This document shows positions 1-10,466 of a stretch of DNA of 64,000 nucleotides, piece after piece. Positions within the stretch are counted from its first letter, which is position 1. Each line of letters opens with the position of its first letter. Below the pieces are notes generated by a model. That model was not told the DNA's origin and did no database searches. It worked only from the letters and a program-made list of their open reading frames with translations. A program made the position numbers and the translations under genes. This DNA is from an uncultured Pelagibacteraceae bacterium. GTDB taxonomy: Bacteria > Pseudomonadota > Alphaproteobacteria > Pelagibacterales > Pelagibacteraceae. The DNA lies in assembly GCA_902624635.1 (NCBI GenBank), contig CACNYD010000002.1:62001-126000 (forward strand). The letters are read 5' to 3'.

Positions 1-685
1 TTCCATCATCAACACCTTTTGGTATTGTTACAGATATCTTTTTTGAGGTTTGAGTATTTCCTTGTCCATTACAGTCCGAGCAGGGGTTGGTTATTTCCTC
101 CCCACTTCCAGCACATTGAGGACATGTTTGTTGAACTGTAAAAAATCCTTGATTAGATCTTACTCTTCCATTTCCTCCACAGTAAGTACATCTATCAGGA
201 CTAGATCCAGGCTTAGATCCATTTCCTTTACAAGTGTTACATTTTTCTGAAGTCGAAAATTGTATGTTTTGCTTTTTCCCTGAAAAGGCCTCTTCAAGTG
301 TAATAGATAAGTCGTATCTTAGATCTGAGCCTCGATTATTTGAGTTTCTTCCTCTAGAGCTTCTTCTTCCACTCCCAAAGTCACCAAAAAAATCCTCAAA
401 TATGTCTGAAAAATCTGCACCACTGAATCCTCCAAAACCTCCTTGACTACCGCCACCATTTTCAAATGCAGCATGACCAAAGTTATCATAATTCTCTTTT
501 TTAGATTTATCGGAAAGAACTCCGTAAGCCTCGCTTGCTTCCTTAAACTTGTCTTCTGCTCCTTTATCACCAGGGTTTTTATCTGGGTGATATTTTACTG
601 CTAACTTTCTATATGCGGATTTTAACTCTTCGGGGGAGGCGCTTTTATTTACACCGAGGACGTCATAATAATCTCTTTTTGCCAT
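1..685 (-). CDS. dnaJ: Chaperone protein DnaJ, N-terminal 228 residues (gene continues beyond left edge)
   Basis: Hsp40 co-chaperone that stimulates DnaK ATPase and hands over unfolded clients in the cytoplasm. The visible protein starts [12 protein letters not shown]. It has the J domain with HPD at residues 33-35, a Gly/Phe-rich linker at about 75-105 with repeated GGF, and the zinc-binding domain with all four CxxCxGxG repeats (Cys pairs at 149/152, 166/169, 188/191 and 202/205). The reading frame is open to the window edge, so the C-terminal substrate-binding domains lie outside. It is the last gene of grpE-dnaK-dnaJ, 27 bases after dnaK, and is probably cotranscribed with it. Confidence 0.97.
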   Translation of the reverse strand, partial: MAKRDYYDVLGVNKSASPEELKSAYRKLAVKYHPDKNPGDKGAEDKFKEASEAYGVLSDKSKKENYDNFGHAAFENGGGSQGGFGGFSGADFSDIFEDFFGDFGSGRRSSRGRNSNNRGSDLRYDLSITLEEAFSGKKQNIQFSTSEKCNTCKGNGSKPGSSPDRCTYCGGNGRVRSNQGFFTVQQTCPQCAGSGEEITNPCSDCNGQGNTQTSKKISVTIPKGVDDG

Positions 686-712
686 TTAATACCCCGGACA
701 GATAAACGTATG

Positions 713-2638
713 TTAAGCACTCTTCTCTTTATTTTCGTCTTTTACTTCCTCAAAATCAGCATCAACAACATTGTCCTCTTTTTTTCCTTTATCATCTTTA
801 CCATCATCTTTGTTGGAATCCGGTTTAGTATTTTGTTGTGATTTATATATTGCCTCACCAAGTTTCATTGAAGCTTGAACCAGTGATTCTGTTTTTTTCT
901 TGATATCATCAGTGTTTTCACTCTTAAGAGCCTCTTTTAACTGGCTTGAAGCATCTTCAATAGCTTTTTTGTCAGCATCGGATACTTTAGAGCCATGTTC
1001 TTTAAGATTTTTATCTGTTGAATGAATTAAAGTATCGGCTTGATTCCGTACATCAACAGACTCCCTTTTCTTTTTATCAGCTTCTTTATTGGCTTCAGCA
1101 TCTTTTACCATTTTTTCAATTTCTTCATCACTTAGACCACCTGAAGCTTGGATTTGAATTTTTTGTTCTTTACCAGTGCCTTTATCTTTTGCTGAAACAT
1201 TTACGATACCATTTGCATCAATATCAAATGTAACCTCAATTTGAGGAACACCTCTAGGCGCAGGTGCAATTCCAACAAGCTCGAAGTTTCCTAAAATTTT
1301 ATTATCACTCGCCATCTCTCTTTCTCCTTGTAACACTCTAATAGAAACAGCAGGCTGATTATCTTCAGCAGTCGAGAATACTTGGCTTTTTTTAGTTGGT
1401 ATTGTCGTATTTTTTTCGATTAATTTTGTAGAAACCCCACCTAAAGTCTCTATACCTAAAGACAAAGGTGTTACATCTAACAATAATACGTCTTTAACAT
1501 CACCTTGTAGAACACCTGCTTGAATTGCAGCACCCATTGCTACAACCTCGTCAGGATTAACGCTCTTATTAGGTTCTTTGCCGAAGAAGTTTTTAACCTC
1601 TTCGATTACTTTAGGCATTCTAGTCATACCACCAACCATTACAACTTCATCAATTTCATTAGCTGTTATACCAGCATCTTTTAATGCTGTTTTGCAAGGT
1701 GGAATTGTTCTTGCTATAAGATCTTCAACTAGCGCTTCAAGTTTTGCTCTTGTAAGTTTTAGATTAATATGTTTTGGACCAGTTTTGTCGGCTGTAATAA
1801 ATGGCAAATTAATATCAGTTTGTTCAGCTGAAGATAATTCAATCTTAGCTTTTTCCGCTGCCTCTTTTAATCTTTGAAGAGCAAGCTTATCTGATTTCAA
1901 ATCTATTCCGTTATCTTTTTTAAATTCCGCAATTAAATATTCAACAACAGAATTATCAAAATCTTCACCACCTAAAAATGTATCTCCATTAGTTGATTTA
2001 ACTTCAAAAACTCCATCACCAAGCTCAAGTATTGAAACATCAAATGTTCCGCCGCCTAAATCATAAACTGCAATTTTCTTATTTTGTTTCTTATCTAAAC
2101 CGTAAGCCAATGAGGCAGCAGTAGGTTCATTAATAATTCTTAAAACTTCTAGACCTGCAATTTTTCCAGCATCTTTCGTTGCTTGTCTCTGAGCATCATT
2201 AAAGTAAGCAGGAACGGTAATTACAGCTTTTGTTACTGCTTGGCCTAAATATTTTTCTGCCGTCTCTTTCATTTTTTGTAAGATAAAAGCTGAGATCTGA
2301 GAAGGAGAATATTTTTCTCCCTTAGACTCAATCCACGCATCTCCTTTTTCTGAATTAACAATTTTAAATGGAGCAGCTTCAATATCTTTTTTAACAGTCG
2401 GGTCATCAAAGTTTCTTCCAATTAGTCTTTTGACTGCAAAGATAGTATTTTCAGGATTAGTTACAGCTTGTCTTTTAGCTGGTTGTCCTATTAATTTTTC
2501 CTTTTCATCTGTAAAGGCAACAACAGATGGGGTTGTTCTAGCACCTTCTGCATTCTCCAAAACTTTTGCTTGGCTACCTTCCATAATAGCTACGCAAGAG
2601 TTAGTTGTCCCTAAATCTATCCCAATAATTTTACTCAT
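713..2638 (-). CDS. dnaK: Molecular chaperone DnaK (Hsp70)
   Basis: ATP-driven Hsp70 that binds exposed hydrophobic stretches of unfolded proteins, working with GrpE and DnaJ, whose genes flank it. The 641 residues match the usual 630-645. The actin-like ATPase has the phosphate loop [10 protein letters not shown] near residue 6, [13 protein letters not shown] near 170, and [16 protein letters not shown] near 190. The substrate-binding domain and a charged C-terminal lid follow, ending in an Asp/Glu/Lys tail that contains the typical VVDADFEEV motif. An AGGAGA ribosome site precedes the ATG. The 60-base gap to grpE contains CTTGTA about 16 bases before an AT-rich hexamer, a weak possible sigma-32 promoter that I do not annotate separately. 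Confidence 0.99.
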   Translation of the reverse strand: MSKIIGIDLGTTNSCVAIMEGSQAKVLENAEGARTTPSVVAFTDEKEKLIGQPAKRQAVTNPENTIFAVKRLIGRNFDDPTVKKDIEAAPFKIVNSEKGDAWIESKGEKYSPSQISAFILQKMKETAEKYLGQAVTKAVITVPAYFNDAQRQATKDAGKIAGLEVLRIINEPTAASLAYGLDKKQNKKIAVYDLGGGTFDVSILELGDGVFEVKSTNGDTFLGGEDFDNSVVEYLIAEFKKDNGIDLKSDKLALQRLKEAAEKAKIELSSAEQTDINLPFITADKTGPKHINLKLTRAKLEALVEDLIARTIPPCKTALKDAGITANEIDEVVMVGGMTRMPKVIEEVKNFFGKEPNKSVNPDEVVAMGAAIQAGVLQGDVKDVLLLDVTPLSLGIETLGGVSTKLIEKNTTIPTKKSQVFSTAEDNQPAVSIRVLQGEREMASDNKILGNFELVGIAPAPRGVPQIEVTFDIDANGIVNVSAKDKGTGKEQKIQIQASGGLSDEEIEKMVKDAEANKEADKKKRESVDVRNQADTLIHSTDKNLKEHGSKVSDADKKAIEDASSQLKEALKSENTDDIKKKTESLVQASMKLGEAIYKSQQNTKPDSNKDDGKDDKGKKEDNVVDADFEEVKDENKEKSA

Positions 2639-2698
2639 AATAATTAATTCTCCTGGTCATATATGTGTTATTTTTAATTCTACAAGTTGTTTGAAGCA

Positions 2699-3340
2699 TT
2701 ATTTAGTCTCTGAATTTTCTTTGGTTTCTTGGGTTTTAGTTGCTTTTTTTTGGGTTTTCTTGGCTACACCGACTAAAGATGGTCTAAGTAATCGATTTTT
2801 AATTGTGAAACCTCTTTGAATTTCTTGAATTATAGTTCCCGGCTCTTTTGTATCATCCTCAATTTCCATCATTGCTTGATGCAAGTTAGGATCTAATTTT
2901 TTATTTAAACTATCAATCTGTTTAATATCATTTTTGTTAAATATAGATATCAAATCTTTATGAATTATATCAAAATGTTCTAATGTTTTCTTAAGTGCTT
3001 CAGTATCTTTCAACTTTTCGTCACTCTCTAAAATACTTTTGGATCTTTCTAAGTTATCTATGAGGCTAAGCGCTTCTTTAGCAAATGAAAAACCACCATA
3101 TTCAAATGCATCTTCCTTCTCTTTCTCAAATCTTCTTCGTTGATTTTCCATTTCAGCAAATGTTCTAGCTAGTTTATCTTCTAGCTCTAAAATCTTTTCC
3201 TCAGGTTTTAATTGTTTTTTTTCTTCCTCATTTTTTTTATTATTATCATTTTCTGTTTCATCTTGAGGCTGAGTAGATTGTGTATTTTTTTCTGTTGCTA
3301 AATTTTTGTTTTGATTATTTTCTTTTTGCTCTTTTTCCAT
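2699..3340 (-). CDS. grpE: Nucleotide exchange factor GrpE
   Basis: Releases ADP from DnaK to complete the Hsp70 cycle. The 213 residues start with about 50 residues of low-complexity Glu/Lys/Asn/Gln. A long coiled coil follows (LARTFAEMENQRRRFEKEKE), then the C-terminal beta domain containing DPNLHQAMMEIED and GFTIKNRLLRPSLVGVA, the typical GrpE ending. A Lys/Thr tail closes the protein. It is first in the grpE-dnaK-dnaJ operon. Only 36 bases separate its start from the divergent rdgB start, so both promoters must share that interval or lie inside the opposite gene. Confidence 0.97.
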   Translation of the reverse strand: MEKEQKENNQNKNLATEKNTQSTQPQDETENDNNKKNEEEKKQLKPEEKILELEDKLARTFAEMENQRRRFEKEKEDAFEYGGFSFAKEALSLIDNLERSKSILESDEKLKDTEALKKTLEHFDIIHKDLISIFNKNDIKQIDSLNKKLDPNLHQAMMEIEDDTKEPGTIIQEIQRGFTIKNRLLRPSLVGVAKKTQKKATKTQETKENSETK

Positions 3341-3376
3341 GAGATCTTATATGGTAAGAAATTTGGAAATTTCCAG

Positions 3377-3979
3377 ATGTTAAAAAAAAAAATATCAAAA
3401 ATATTAATTGGCTCAAATAATAAAGGAAAACTCAGAGAAATTAAGGCTTTATTACCAAAATCGATAAAAATTTTCTCCACATCAGATTTTAATCTTAAAA
3501 GCCCACCTGAAAATGGACAAACATTTAAAGAAAATTCAATAATTAAATCTAAATATTTTTCAAAAAAATCTAATTTAATTTGTATTGCTGATGACTCTGG
3601 TCTTGAAATAGATTGTTTGGATAAAAAACCCGGAATTTTTTCAGCAAGATGGGCGGGATCTAAGGCAGATTTTAGTAAAGCAATTAAGAGAGTATATAAA
3701 GAATTAAATAAAAAAGATAAAAATTGGAAAACTAAAAAGATTAAAGCAAGATTTGTATGCGCACTGTCAATTTGTTATTTAGATAAAATAATTGCAAGTG
3801 TGATAGGAAAAATTGAAGGTTCCATTTCAAATAAAATTCGAGGAAAAAACGGTTTTGGATATGATTCGATTTTTATTCCAAAAAAAAAGAAACAAACTTT
3901 TGGTGAAATGAAGTTTTCTAACAAAAGTAAAATAGACCATAGATCAATAGCATTTAAAAAAATTAAAAAATTTTTCTAA
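3377..3979 (+). CDS. rdgB: Non-canonical purine NTP pyrophosphatase (RdgB/HAM1 family)
   Basis: House-cleaning enzyme that hydrolyses ITP, dITP and XTP to monophosphates, keeping deaminated purines out of DNA and RNA. Family motifs are present in order: an N-terminal nucleotide-binding SNNKGKLREIKALL, the metal-binding ADDSGLEID near residue 70, PGIFSARWAG, NGFGYDSIF near 155 and the C-terminal SNKSKIDHRSIAF. I chose the ATG at 3377 (200 residues, the family length). An in-frame ATG 66 bases upstream would overlap grpE and add an unrelated hydrophobic leader. The last 17 bases overlap the 3' end of the opposite gene. Confidence 0.96.
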   Translation: MLKKKISKILIGSNNKGKLREIKALLPKSIKIFSTSDFNLKSPPENGQTFKENSIIKSKYFSKKSNLICIADDSGLEIDCLDKKPGIFSARWAGSKADFSKAIKRVYKELNKKDKNWKTKKIKARFVCALSICYLDKIIASVIGKIEGSISNKIRGKNGFGYDSIFIPKKKKQTFGEMKFSNKSKIDHRSIAFKKIKKFF

Positions 3980-5117
3980 GCTTACCATTATTAATTTCGT
4001 AAAAATTTAATTGGTGATTAATTTTATTATCTTTGATTTCAAAAACTCCTATTTTTCCTTTAAATGTATTTTGTGTTTTAAATGATTTGTTTATTTCTAA
4101 AGCTTTATTTTTTAGTGATAGGTAATATATTAATCCTATCAAATCATAGCTCAATAATGATAGATAACTTGGTTTATAATCAAATTTTTTGAAAAATTTA
4201 TTAGTAAACTCATCTAAATTTTGCTTATTAATTGAAGGATAATAAATTGGTTGTAAATTTTTTTCTTTTAATAAACTCTCATCAAACCATTGGTTTAAAG
4301 TAATTATATATTTATTTTTTGGTGATACATCAGTGTATAGTAATGAGGTAACAACACTTTTTAAACTTTCATCGAAATCTGCAATTATAACAGAATCAAA
4401 TTTTACTTTTCCAAGAGTGTATTTTTTTTCAAGTTTTTCTAAAATTTTTTCTTTATTTGGATCTTCAGAATTTTCAATTCTTAATATTTCATCCAATAAG
4501 TTTTGTTTTCTGACTCCGTAGTTTGTAATTTTCTCTATTTGTTTTGTTAATTTAGTAGGGTCAATATCATAGTTGTATTGTTTAAAAAATTTTATTTTTG
4601 ATTCTTTAATTCCCTTTTTAATCTCTATGTCATAATTTAAATTAGGAATTAAAAAAATTGTTTTTTTAATTTCATTCATTTCTAAAAATTTTTTAATTGT
4701 GTTCAATTGTGAAGAAGAGTTAATTCCGCTACTGATGACATTTTTATGGAGATCTAAAGTTTTGTTCGTTAATGCTAAAAAAGTAATATTTTTTACGTTA
4801 TCTAAAAATAATAAATTTTTATAAAAAACTGGACCGATAACTAATGATACTCCCATTTTCTCAAATTCTAAAGCTGAACGCAAAGTTACATCAGGATCTG
4901 ACTTGGTGTCCTTAGGATATATTTCTATATTATTATTTTTTATATCAATTAGGGCCATCCTTATTGAATTAACTATTTGTTTTCCTATGGACGCGTTTTC
5001 CCCAGATAGTGGAGCCAATACCCCAATCTTAATTTTTGACTCCTCAGCATAGGAAATGGATGTTTCAAATAATAAAACTAATAATATAGAAAAAAGAATT
5101 TTAAAAAATTTATTCAT
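3963..5117 (-). CDS. Periplasmic LpoA/LppC-type protein with a type I periplasmic-binding fold (putative penicillin-binding protein activator)
   Basis: The 384-residue protein has a cleavable-looking signal peptide ending near SISYAEES. The mature part begins IKIGVLAPLSGENASIGKQI, the classic start of a Peripla_BP_6/LppC fold, which continues to near residue 360. There is no lipobox Cys in the signal region. In gammaproteobacteria the LppC domain of LpoA activates PBP1A, and lpoA sits divergent from rsmI exactly as here, so gene order supports a cell-wall role. A branched-chain amino acid binding protein is the alternative, but no transporter genes are nearby. It is divergent from rsmI with 34 bases between. 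Confidence 0.75.
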   Translation of the reverse strand: MNKFFKILFSILLVLLFETSISYAEESKIKIGVLAPLSGENASIGKQIVNSIRMALIDIKNNNIEIYPKDTKSDPDVTLRSALEFEKMGVSLVIGPVFYKNLLFLDNVKNITFLALTNKTLDLHKNVISSGINSSSQLNTIKKFLEMNEIKKTIFLIPNLNYDIEIKKGIKESKIKFFKQYNYDIDPTKLTKQIEKITNYGVRKQNLLDEILRIENSEDPNKEKILEKLEKKYTLGKVKFDSVIIADFDESLKSVVTSLLYTDVSPKNKYIITLNQWFDESLLKEKNLQPIYYPSINKQNLDEFTNKFFKKFDYKPSYLSLLSYDLIGLIYYLSLKNKALEINKSFKTQNTFKGKIGVFEIKDNKINHQLNFYEINNGKLRKIF

Positions 5118-5151
5118 TTAATGATTTATATAATTTTAGTATTGTACAATT

Positions 5152-6015
5152 ATGACTGTAAACCCTAAATTTCAAAATAAAGAAATTAAAAAAGGTCTAT
5201 ATTTAATACCCACTCCGATCGGAAATTTGGGAGATATTACTTACCGAGCAATAGAAATTTTAAAAAAATCTGATTTTATTTTATGTGAAGATACTCGAAT
5301 TTCGAGAAAATTGATGGAAAAATTTGAGGTTAAATCAAAATTATTATCTAATCATAAATTTAACGAGAAAAAAAATTTATCTCAAATTATAAATCATTTA
5401 AGAAATGATAAAATTATATCACTCATATCGGATGCTGGTACTCCCGGAATATCAGATCCAGGAGCTGTCTTGGTAAGAGAATGTGTTGAGGAAAAAATAA
5501 ATATCTTTCCATTGCCAGGGCCTTCTGCAGTCAGTACTGCGGTATCTATTAGTGGTTTCTCTGAAAAATATTTTTTTTATGGTTTTTTTCCATCGAAACT
5601 AAAAGATATTAAAAATGATCTAAAATCTCTGTCTCAACTAGACTCATGTATTGTTTTTTTTATTTCATCAAAAAAAATAAATAAAGTAATTCCATATATT
5701 AAAAATAACTTTTCCGAGAGAAAAATTTTGATTTGTAGGGAAATGACAAAATTTTATGAGGAATATTTAAGATATAAGGTTGATGATTTGAAATCTTTTG
5801 ATGAAAACTTAAAAGGTGAATTAACTATTGTGCTATCAGAAAGAAATAAAGTAAAAAAAGGTTCTCTTTTATTAAGTGAATCAGATAAGAATAATATAAG
5901 AAAAATGATTAAAAAATTAAGTATTAAAGAAATTGTAAATTTAATTTCTCAAAATAATACTATACCAAAAAAGGAAATTTATAATTTTTGCCTAAAAATA
6001 AAAAATGAAATTTAG
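5152..6015 (+). CDS. rsmI: 16S rRNA (cytidine(1402)-2'-O)-methyltransferase RsmI
   Basis: SAM-dependent methylation of the ribose of C1402 in the 16S rRNA decoding centre. The 287 residues carry the TPIGNLGDITYRAIE start, FILCEDTRISRKLM, ISDAGTPGISDPG (SAM-binding loop, about residues 100-112) and PLPGPSAVSTAVSISG near 122. This tetrapyrrole-methylase fold is diagnostic for RsmI (former YraL). The 3' end overlaps the following lipoprotein gene by 11 bases, so the two are probably translated from one message. Confidence 0.97.
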   Translation: MTVNPKFQNKEIKKGLYLIPTPIGNLGDITYRAIEILKKSDFILCEDTRISRKLMEKFEVKSKLLSNHKFNEKKNLSQIINHLRNDKIISLISDAGTPGISDPGAVLVRECVEEKINIFPLPGPSAVSTAVSISGFSEKYFFYGFFPSKLKDIKNDLKSLSQLDSCIVFFISSKKINKVIPYIKNNFSERKILICREMTKFYEEYLRYKVDDLKSFDENLKGELTIVLSERNKVKKGSLLLSESDKNNIRKMIKKLSIKEIVNLISQNNTIPKKEIYNFCLKIKNEI

Positions 6016-6601
6016 ATTTTTAATTTTATTAATATTTACCTCGCTTTTTTTTTCAGGATGTGTTGGCGTTTCCTCTAAGGGAATTTTTGGAACAGGAGTG
6101 TCTGTTGCTTTAGACCCTAGATCTTTAGGAACACAGATTGATGACTCTATAATGCAAAAAAACTTATCTGCAAGATTGATAATGATGGACAAAAAATATT
6201 TTTTATCTATTAAATCAAAAGTTCTGGATGGAAGAATTTTCTTAACTGGTAAAGTTGATAACCCAGAAGATAAACTTAAAATAACAAAATTAGCTTGGGA
6301 AACAGAAGGAGCTAGGTCTGTCAGAAATGACATTAAAATTAAGGAGAGATTTAATTTTCAGCAATCTGCAAAGGATATTCTAATTACTTCGCAGTTAAGG
6401 ACCGCTTTAATTTTAAATAAAGAAATAAAAGCGACTAACTACCAAATAGATACGTATAAAAAGAAAATTTATGTTTATGGTATAGCTTTAACATTAGATG
6501 AAAAAAAATTAGTAGTAGAAGAAGCTAAAGAAATATTAGATGTAGAGGATGTAATAGCTAGTATTTTAATTGTCGATGATTTAAGAATTCAAAAAAATTA
6601 A
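6005..6601 (+). CDS. BON-domain lipoprotein (YraP/DolP-like)
   Basis: The 198-residue protein has a lipoprotein signal peptide with lipobox FSGC, giving Cys19 as the lipidation site. Two BON domains follow. The first spans about residues 50-110 and includes SKVLDGRIFLTGKVDNPEDK and a conserved Gly; the second spans about 118-190 and includes KKIYVYGIALTLDEK. BON domains bind phospholipid surfaces; DolP (YraP) maintains outer membrane integrity in enterobacteria and is encoded close to rsmI and lpoA there. The overlap with rsmI and the nearby LpoA-like gene support an envelope role. The stop is shared tail-to-tail with maeB (4-base overlap). Confidence 0.85.
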   Translation: MKFRFLILLIFTSLFFSGCVGVSSKGIFGTGVSVALDPRSLGTQIDDSIMQKNLSARLIMMDKKYFLSIKSKVLDGRIFLTGKVDNPEDKLKITKLAWETEGARSVRNDIKIKERFNFQQSAKDILITSQLRTALILNKEIKATNYQIDTYKKKIYVYGIALTLDEKKLVVEEAKEILDVEDVIASILIVDDLRIQKN

Positions 6602-8883
6602 TCTTTTTCATAATCAATCACATCTGACGAATATGCGGCAATTGATGCAAGATTAATTATTTCTGAAGTGGAGGTCCTTAGAGGAGCGATTTCTATTGGA
6701 AGGCCCAAACCAATTAGTAATGGTCCTATCACCTTTGCTCTACTCATTGATTTTATCATTTTGTATGAAATAGCTGCACTATGTTGACTAGGCATTATCA
6801 ATACATTTGAATTTCCTACAATTTCTGAAAAAGGATAAAGCTCTTTATATAATCCTTCCAATGCTACATCAGGCTGCATTTCACCATCAAATTTAAAATC
6901 TACTTTATCTTTTTTTAAGATTTCAACTGCATCGCTTAACCTCTTGGTCCTCTCAGTAGCAGGTTGTCCAAAAGTAGAATGTGATAAAAAGGCGACTTTA
7001 GGATCAAATCCAAATAATCTCACAACTCTTGCTGCTGATTTTGCCATTTCTGCAAGCTGATTTGCATCAGGATATTCAATGACAGAGGTATCACATATAA
7101 AAATTGTTTTTCCTCTATTAACTATTAAGTTTAGACCAAACATTATTTCTCCTGCTCTGGGATCTACAACTTGAGTTATCTTTTCAAGTGATGACGAATA
7201 TCTTCTAGTATTCCCAGTGACCATAGCATCAGCATCTTTACATGCAACCATACAAGATGCCCAAATAACTCTATCATTTCTTACTAAACGATCACAATCT
7301 CTCTCCAGCATTCCTTTATTTCTTTGAAGTTTTTCAAAAAGATATTTTGCATACTTTTCTCTTTTCTTAGTATCTTTTGAATTAACAATTTCTATGTCAA
7401 AATTTTCACTGTAACCTATTTTTTTTAATTGATTTTTAATTAAATCTTCTTTTCCCACTAAAATTGGTAATCCTAGATTAGAGTTTTTAAATGCTATTGC
7501 TGCCTTAAGCATATTTTCATCTTCACCATCCGCAAAGACTACTTTTTTTGATTTTTTCTTAATATAATTATTTACACCCTGCATGATAGTAACAGTGGGG
7601 TCTAACCTTTGTCTTAATTGATCTTTGTAATTATCAAAATCTTTTATATTAATTCTAGCAACACCAGTATCTATAGCTGCTTTAGCCACTGCAGCTGGAA
7701 TTACGCTTATTAATCTTGGATCAAATGTTGAGGGAATTATATAGTCTTTTCCATAATGCGGTCTTTCACCTCCCATTGCAGCAACAACTTCATCTGGCAC
7801 CTCTTCTTTTGCTAGGTTAGCGATCGCGTGGGCTGCAGCAATTTTCATTTCCTCATTTATTGTTTTGGACCTTACGTCTAATGCACCTCTAAATATGTAA
7901 GGAAAACCAATTAAATTATTTACTTGGTTTGGATAGTCTGATCTTCCAGTAGCCATGATTACATCATTTCTTACCTCTGCAACTTCCTCTGGTTTAATTT
8001 CTGGATCAGGATTTGCACATGCAAATATTATTGGATTTTTAGCCATTTTTTTTACCATATCCTTTGTCAAAGCCCCTTTAGCTGATAATCCCAAAAATAC
8101 GTCAGCGTTATTAATTGCATCTGCTAGAGTTCTATGTTGAGTATTAATAGCATGAGCTAGTTTCCACTGGTTTAAATTTTTTCGTCCACTATAGATCACC
8201 CCTGTTCTATCAACCATTGTAATATTTTTTTGTGGAACGCCATTTTTTTTAAATAAATTAGCACACGCCATTGCAGATGCACCTGCACCATTTATAACTA
8301 ATTTTACCTCATCAATTTTTTTTTTGGTTATGTCAAGCGCATTGATTAATGCAGCTGTAGTTATAATTGCTGTACCGTGTTGATCATCATGAAAGACTGG
8401 GATATCTAAAATTTCTTTAAGTTTCTCCTCAATTATAAAACAATCAGGAGACGCAATATCTTCTAAGTTAATACCTCCAAAACTTGGAGCGAAATTTTTA
8501 ATACTGTTTATTATTTCACTATGATTTTCAGAGTCAATTTCAAGATCAATGGAATCAATATCAGCAAACCTTTTAAATAATACTGCTTTTCCCTCCATGA
8601 CAGGTTTTGAAGCTAAAGCTCCTAAATTACCCATGCCCAAAATTGCAGAACCATTACTTATTACTGCAACAAGATTCCCTTTACTTGTGTAGTCAAATGC
8701 AGCTTCTGGATTTTGGCTAATAGCTTTAACTGGTGCTGCCACTCCTGGAGAGTAGGCTAATGCAAGATCTCTTTTTGTTGTCATATTTTTTGAGGAAGAG
8801 ATTTCAATTTTACCTGGCCTATTATGACTGTGGTAATCTAAAGCTTCTTTATCTGTATAATGATCAATTTTTGTTTTTTTCAT
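6598..8883 (-). CDS. maeB: NADP-dependent malic enzyme with C-terminal phosphotransacetylase-like domain
   Basis: Oxidative decarboxylation of malate to pyruvate, giving NADPH. The 761 residues match the long MaeB class. The malic domain contains [15 protein letters not shown] near residue 42, the metal/substrate region [16 protein letters not shown] near 160 and the Rossmann loop [14 protein letters not shown] near 192. From about residue 430 a phosphate acetyltransferase-like domain runs to the end ([37 protein letters not shown]). In known MaeB proteins this domain is regulatory, binding acetyl-CoA, and is usually not catalytic. It is divergent from murJ with 50 bases between. Confidence 0.97.
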   Translation of the reverse strand: MKKTKIDHYTDKEALDYHSHNRPGKIEISSSKNMTTKRDLALAYSPGVAAPVKAISQNPEAAFDYTSKGNLVAVISNGSAILGMGNLGALASKPVMEGKAVLFKRFADIDSIDLEIDSENHSEIINSIKNFAPSFGGINLEDIASPDCFIIEEKLKEILDIPVFHDDQHGTAIITTAALINALDITKKKIDEVKLVINGAGASAMACANLFKKNGVPQKNITMVDRTGVIYSGRKNLNQWKLAHAINTQHRTLADAINNADVFLGLSAKGALTKDMVKKMAKNPIIFACANPDPEIKPEEVAEVRNDVIMATGRSDYPNQVNNLIGFPYIFRGALDVRSKTINEEMKIAAAHAIANLAKEEVPDEVVAAMGGERPHYGKDYIIPSTFDPRLISVIPAAVAKAAIDTGVARINIKDFDNYKDQLRQRLDPTVTIMQGVNNYIKKKSKKVVFADGEDENMLKAAIAFKNSNLGLPILVGKEDLIKNQLKKIGYSENFDIEIVNSKDTKKREKYAKYLFEKLQRNKGMLERDCDRLVRNDRVIWASCMVACKDADAMVTGNTRRYSSSLEKITQVVDPRAGEIMFGLNLIVNRGKTIFICDTSVIEYPDANQLAEMAKSAARVVRLFGFDPKVAFLSHSTFGQPATERTKRLSDAVEILKKDKVDFKFDGEMQPDVALEGLYKELYPFSEIVGNSNVLIMPSQHSAAISYKMIKSMSRAKVIGPLLIGLGLPIEIAPLRTSTSEIINLASIAAYSSDVIDYEKD

Positions 8884-8933
8884 TTAGCTTAATTAGGTGT
8901 ACAAATGAGGTAAATTTAAGACTAATATGATTT

Positions 8934-10463
8934 ATGAATTTAGTTAAGTCAACAGGGACTTTTGGTTTCTATACTATTATCAGCAGATTACTTGGATATT
9001 TGAGAGATGTTTTAATAGCAATTTTTCTTGGAACAAGTTTTTTAGCTGATGCTTTTTTTGTAGCATTTAGAATACCTAATACTTTTAGAAGACTTTTTGC
9101 TGAGGGAACTTTCAATTCAGCTTTTGTGCCTAGTTACACCTCCGAATTAGTTAAAAATAAATCTAGATCAAATAAATTTGCTAACGATGTTTTTAATTTA
9201 TTATTTTTAGCATTATTTTTTTTAGTTCTCATAATCGAAGTTTTCATGCCAATTTTTGTTGGATTAATAGCACCAGGTTTTGTTGAAGATACTAAAAAAT
9301 TTGAATTAGCAACAACTTTAACAAGAATTACTTTCCCTTTTTTAATGTTCGTTAGCTTATCTTCTTTTTTTGGTGCAATTTTGAATTCACACAATAAATT
9401 TGCTGCTGCATCAGCAGCTCCAATAATTTTAAATATAGTTTTAATAACTATTTTATTTTTTGGAAGATATTTAGATGATGAATTAATTTATTTTCTTTCT
9501 TTTGGAATATCTTTTGCGGGATTATTACAATTAATTTTTTTATATAGATTTGTTAAAAAACATTATGTAGTAGATTTTAACTTTAAATTCAAAATTACAA
9601 AAAAAGTAAAAATTTTTTTTGAAAAATTATTACCCAGTGTTTTCTCCTCTGGAGTTACACAAATTAATATATTGGTTGGAACAATCATAGCCTCATTTCA
9701 GGCAAGTGCTGTATCTTACTTATATTATGCAGATAGAATATACCAAATTAATTTAGCAATAGCCGGAATAGCTATAGGTGTCGTCGTCTTGCCCCAGCTC
9801 TCAAAACATGTTCATCAAAAAAAAAAGAAAAGAATATTATTAATTCAAAATAAAGCATTAGAGCTAAGCATGTTTTTAAGTATACCAGCCTCTGTAGCAT
9901 TAGTTATAGGATCTGAACAAATTATTTCAGCGCTATTTGGATATGGTTCTTTTACTGAAGTTTCAGTAGTAAATTCCTCAAAGGCTCTTTATTATTTTGC
10001 CCTAGGACTTCCTGCCTTTGCTTTAATAAAAGTTTTTTCAACATTTTTTTTTGCAAATCATGATACTAAAACTCCATTTTACATTTCATTAGTTTCTGTA
10101 TTATTAAATATTTTAATAAGTGTTTATTTTTTCAAAGATTTTGGTTTTATAATTATTCCTATAGCAACAACAATATCCTCATGGTTTAATTCTTTAATAT
10201 TATTTATTTTCTTAAAAAATAATGATTTTTTCTCATTTAATGAAATTTTTTTCAAAAAATTTGTAAAGATAGTTTTTGTCTCAATTATGATGGGTTTTTT
10301 CTTTGAGTATCTTATATTTTTTTTTGAAAATGAATTAAGTTATACCTTTTTTCTTAAATCAGTTTATTTAATATTATGCGTTTTCTTAGCGATATTTTTT
10401 TATTTAACACTGTCATATTTTATCAAAGCTTTTAATTATGATGATATTAAAATAAAGTACTAG
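8934..10463 (+). CDS. murJ: Lipid II flippase MurJ (MviN)
   Basis: Integral inner-membrane transporter of the MOP exporter superfamily that flips lipid II to the periplasmic face for peptidoglycan synthesis. The 509 residues form about 14 hydrophobic segments. The N-terminal signature is intact: STGTFGFYTIISRLLGYLRD, followed by FFVAFRIPNTFRRLFAEGTF and the FVPSYTS segment. A second-half repeat, GIAIGVVVLPQLSKH, is near residue 280. It is followed after 3 bases by trpS, so both are probably in one transcript. Confidence 0.97.
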   Translation: MNLVKSTGTFGFYTIISRLLGYLRDVLIAIFLGTSFLADAFFVAFRIPNTFRRLFAEGTFNSAFVPSYTSELVKNKSRSNKFANDVFNLLFLALFFLVLIIEVFMPIFVGLIAPGFVEDTKKFELATTLTRITFPFLMFVSLSSFFGAILNSHNKFAAASAAPIILNIVLITILFFGRYLDDELIYFLSFGISFAGLLQLIFLYRFVKKHYVVDFNFKFKITKKVKIFFEKLLPSVFSSGVTQINILVGTIIASFQASAVSYLYYADRIYQINLAIAGIAIGVVVLPQLSKHVHQKKKKRILLIQNKALELSMFLSIPASVALVIGSEQIISALFGYGSFTEVSVVNSSKALYYFALGLPAFALIKVFSTFFFANHDTKTPFYISLVSVLLNILISVYFFKDFGFIIIPIATTISSWFNSLILFIFLKNNDFFSFNEIFFKKFVKIVFVSIMMGFFFEYLIFFFENELSYTFFLKSVYLILCVFLAIFFYLTLSYFIKAFNYDDIKIKY

Positions 10464-10466
10464 GGT

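Noticed and set aside
1578-1877. 99-residue frame antisense to dnaK
   Set aside because: It is antisense to a strongly conserved coding region and shows no motif or ribosome site; such frames are expected opposite genes with this codon use.
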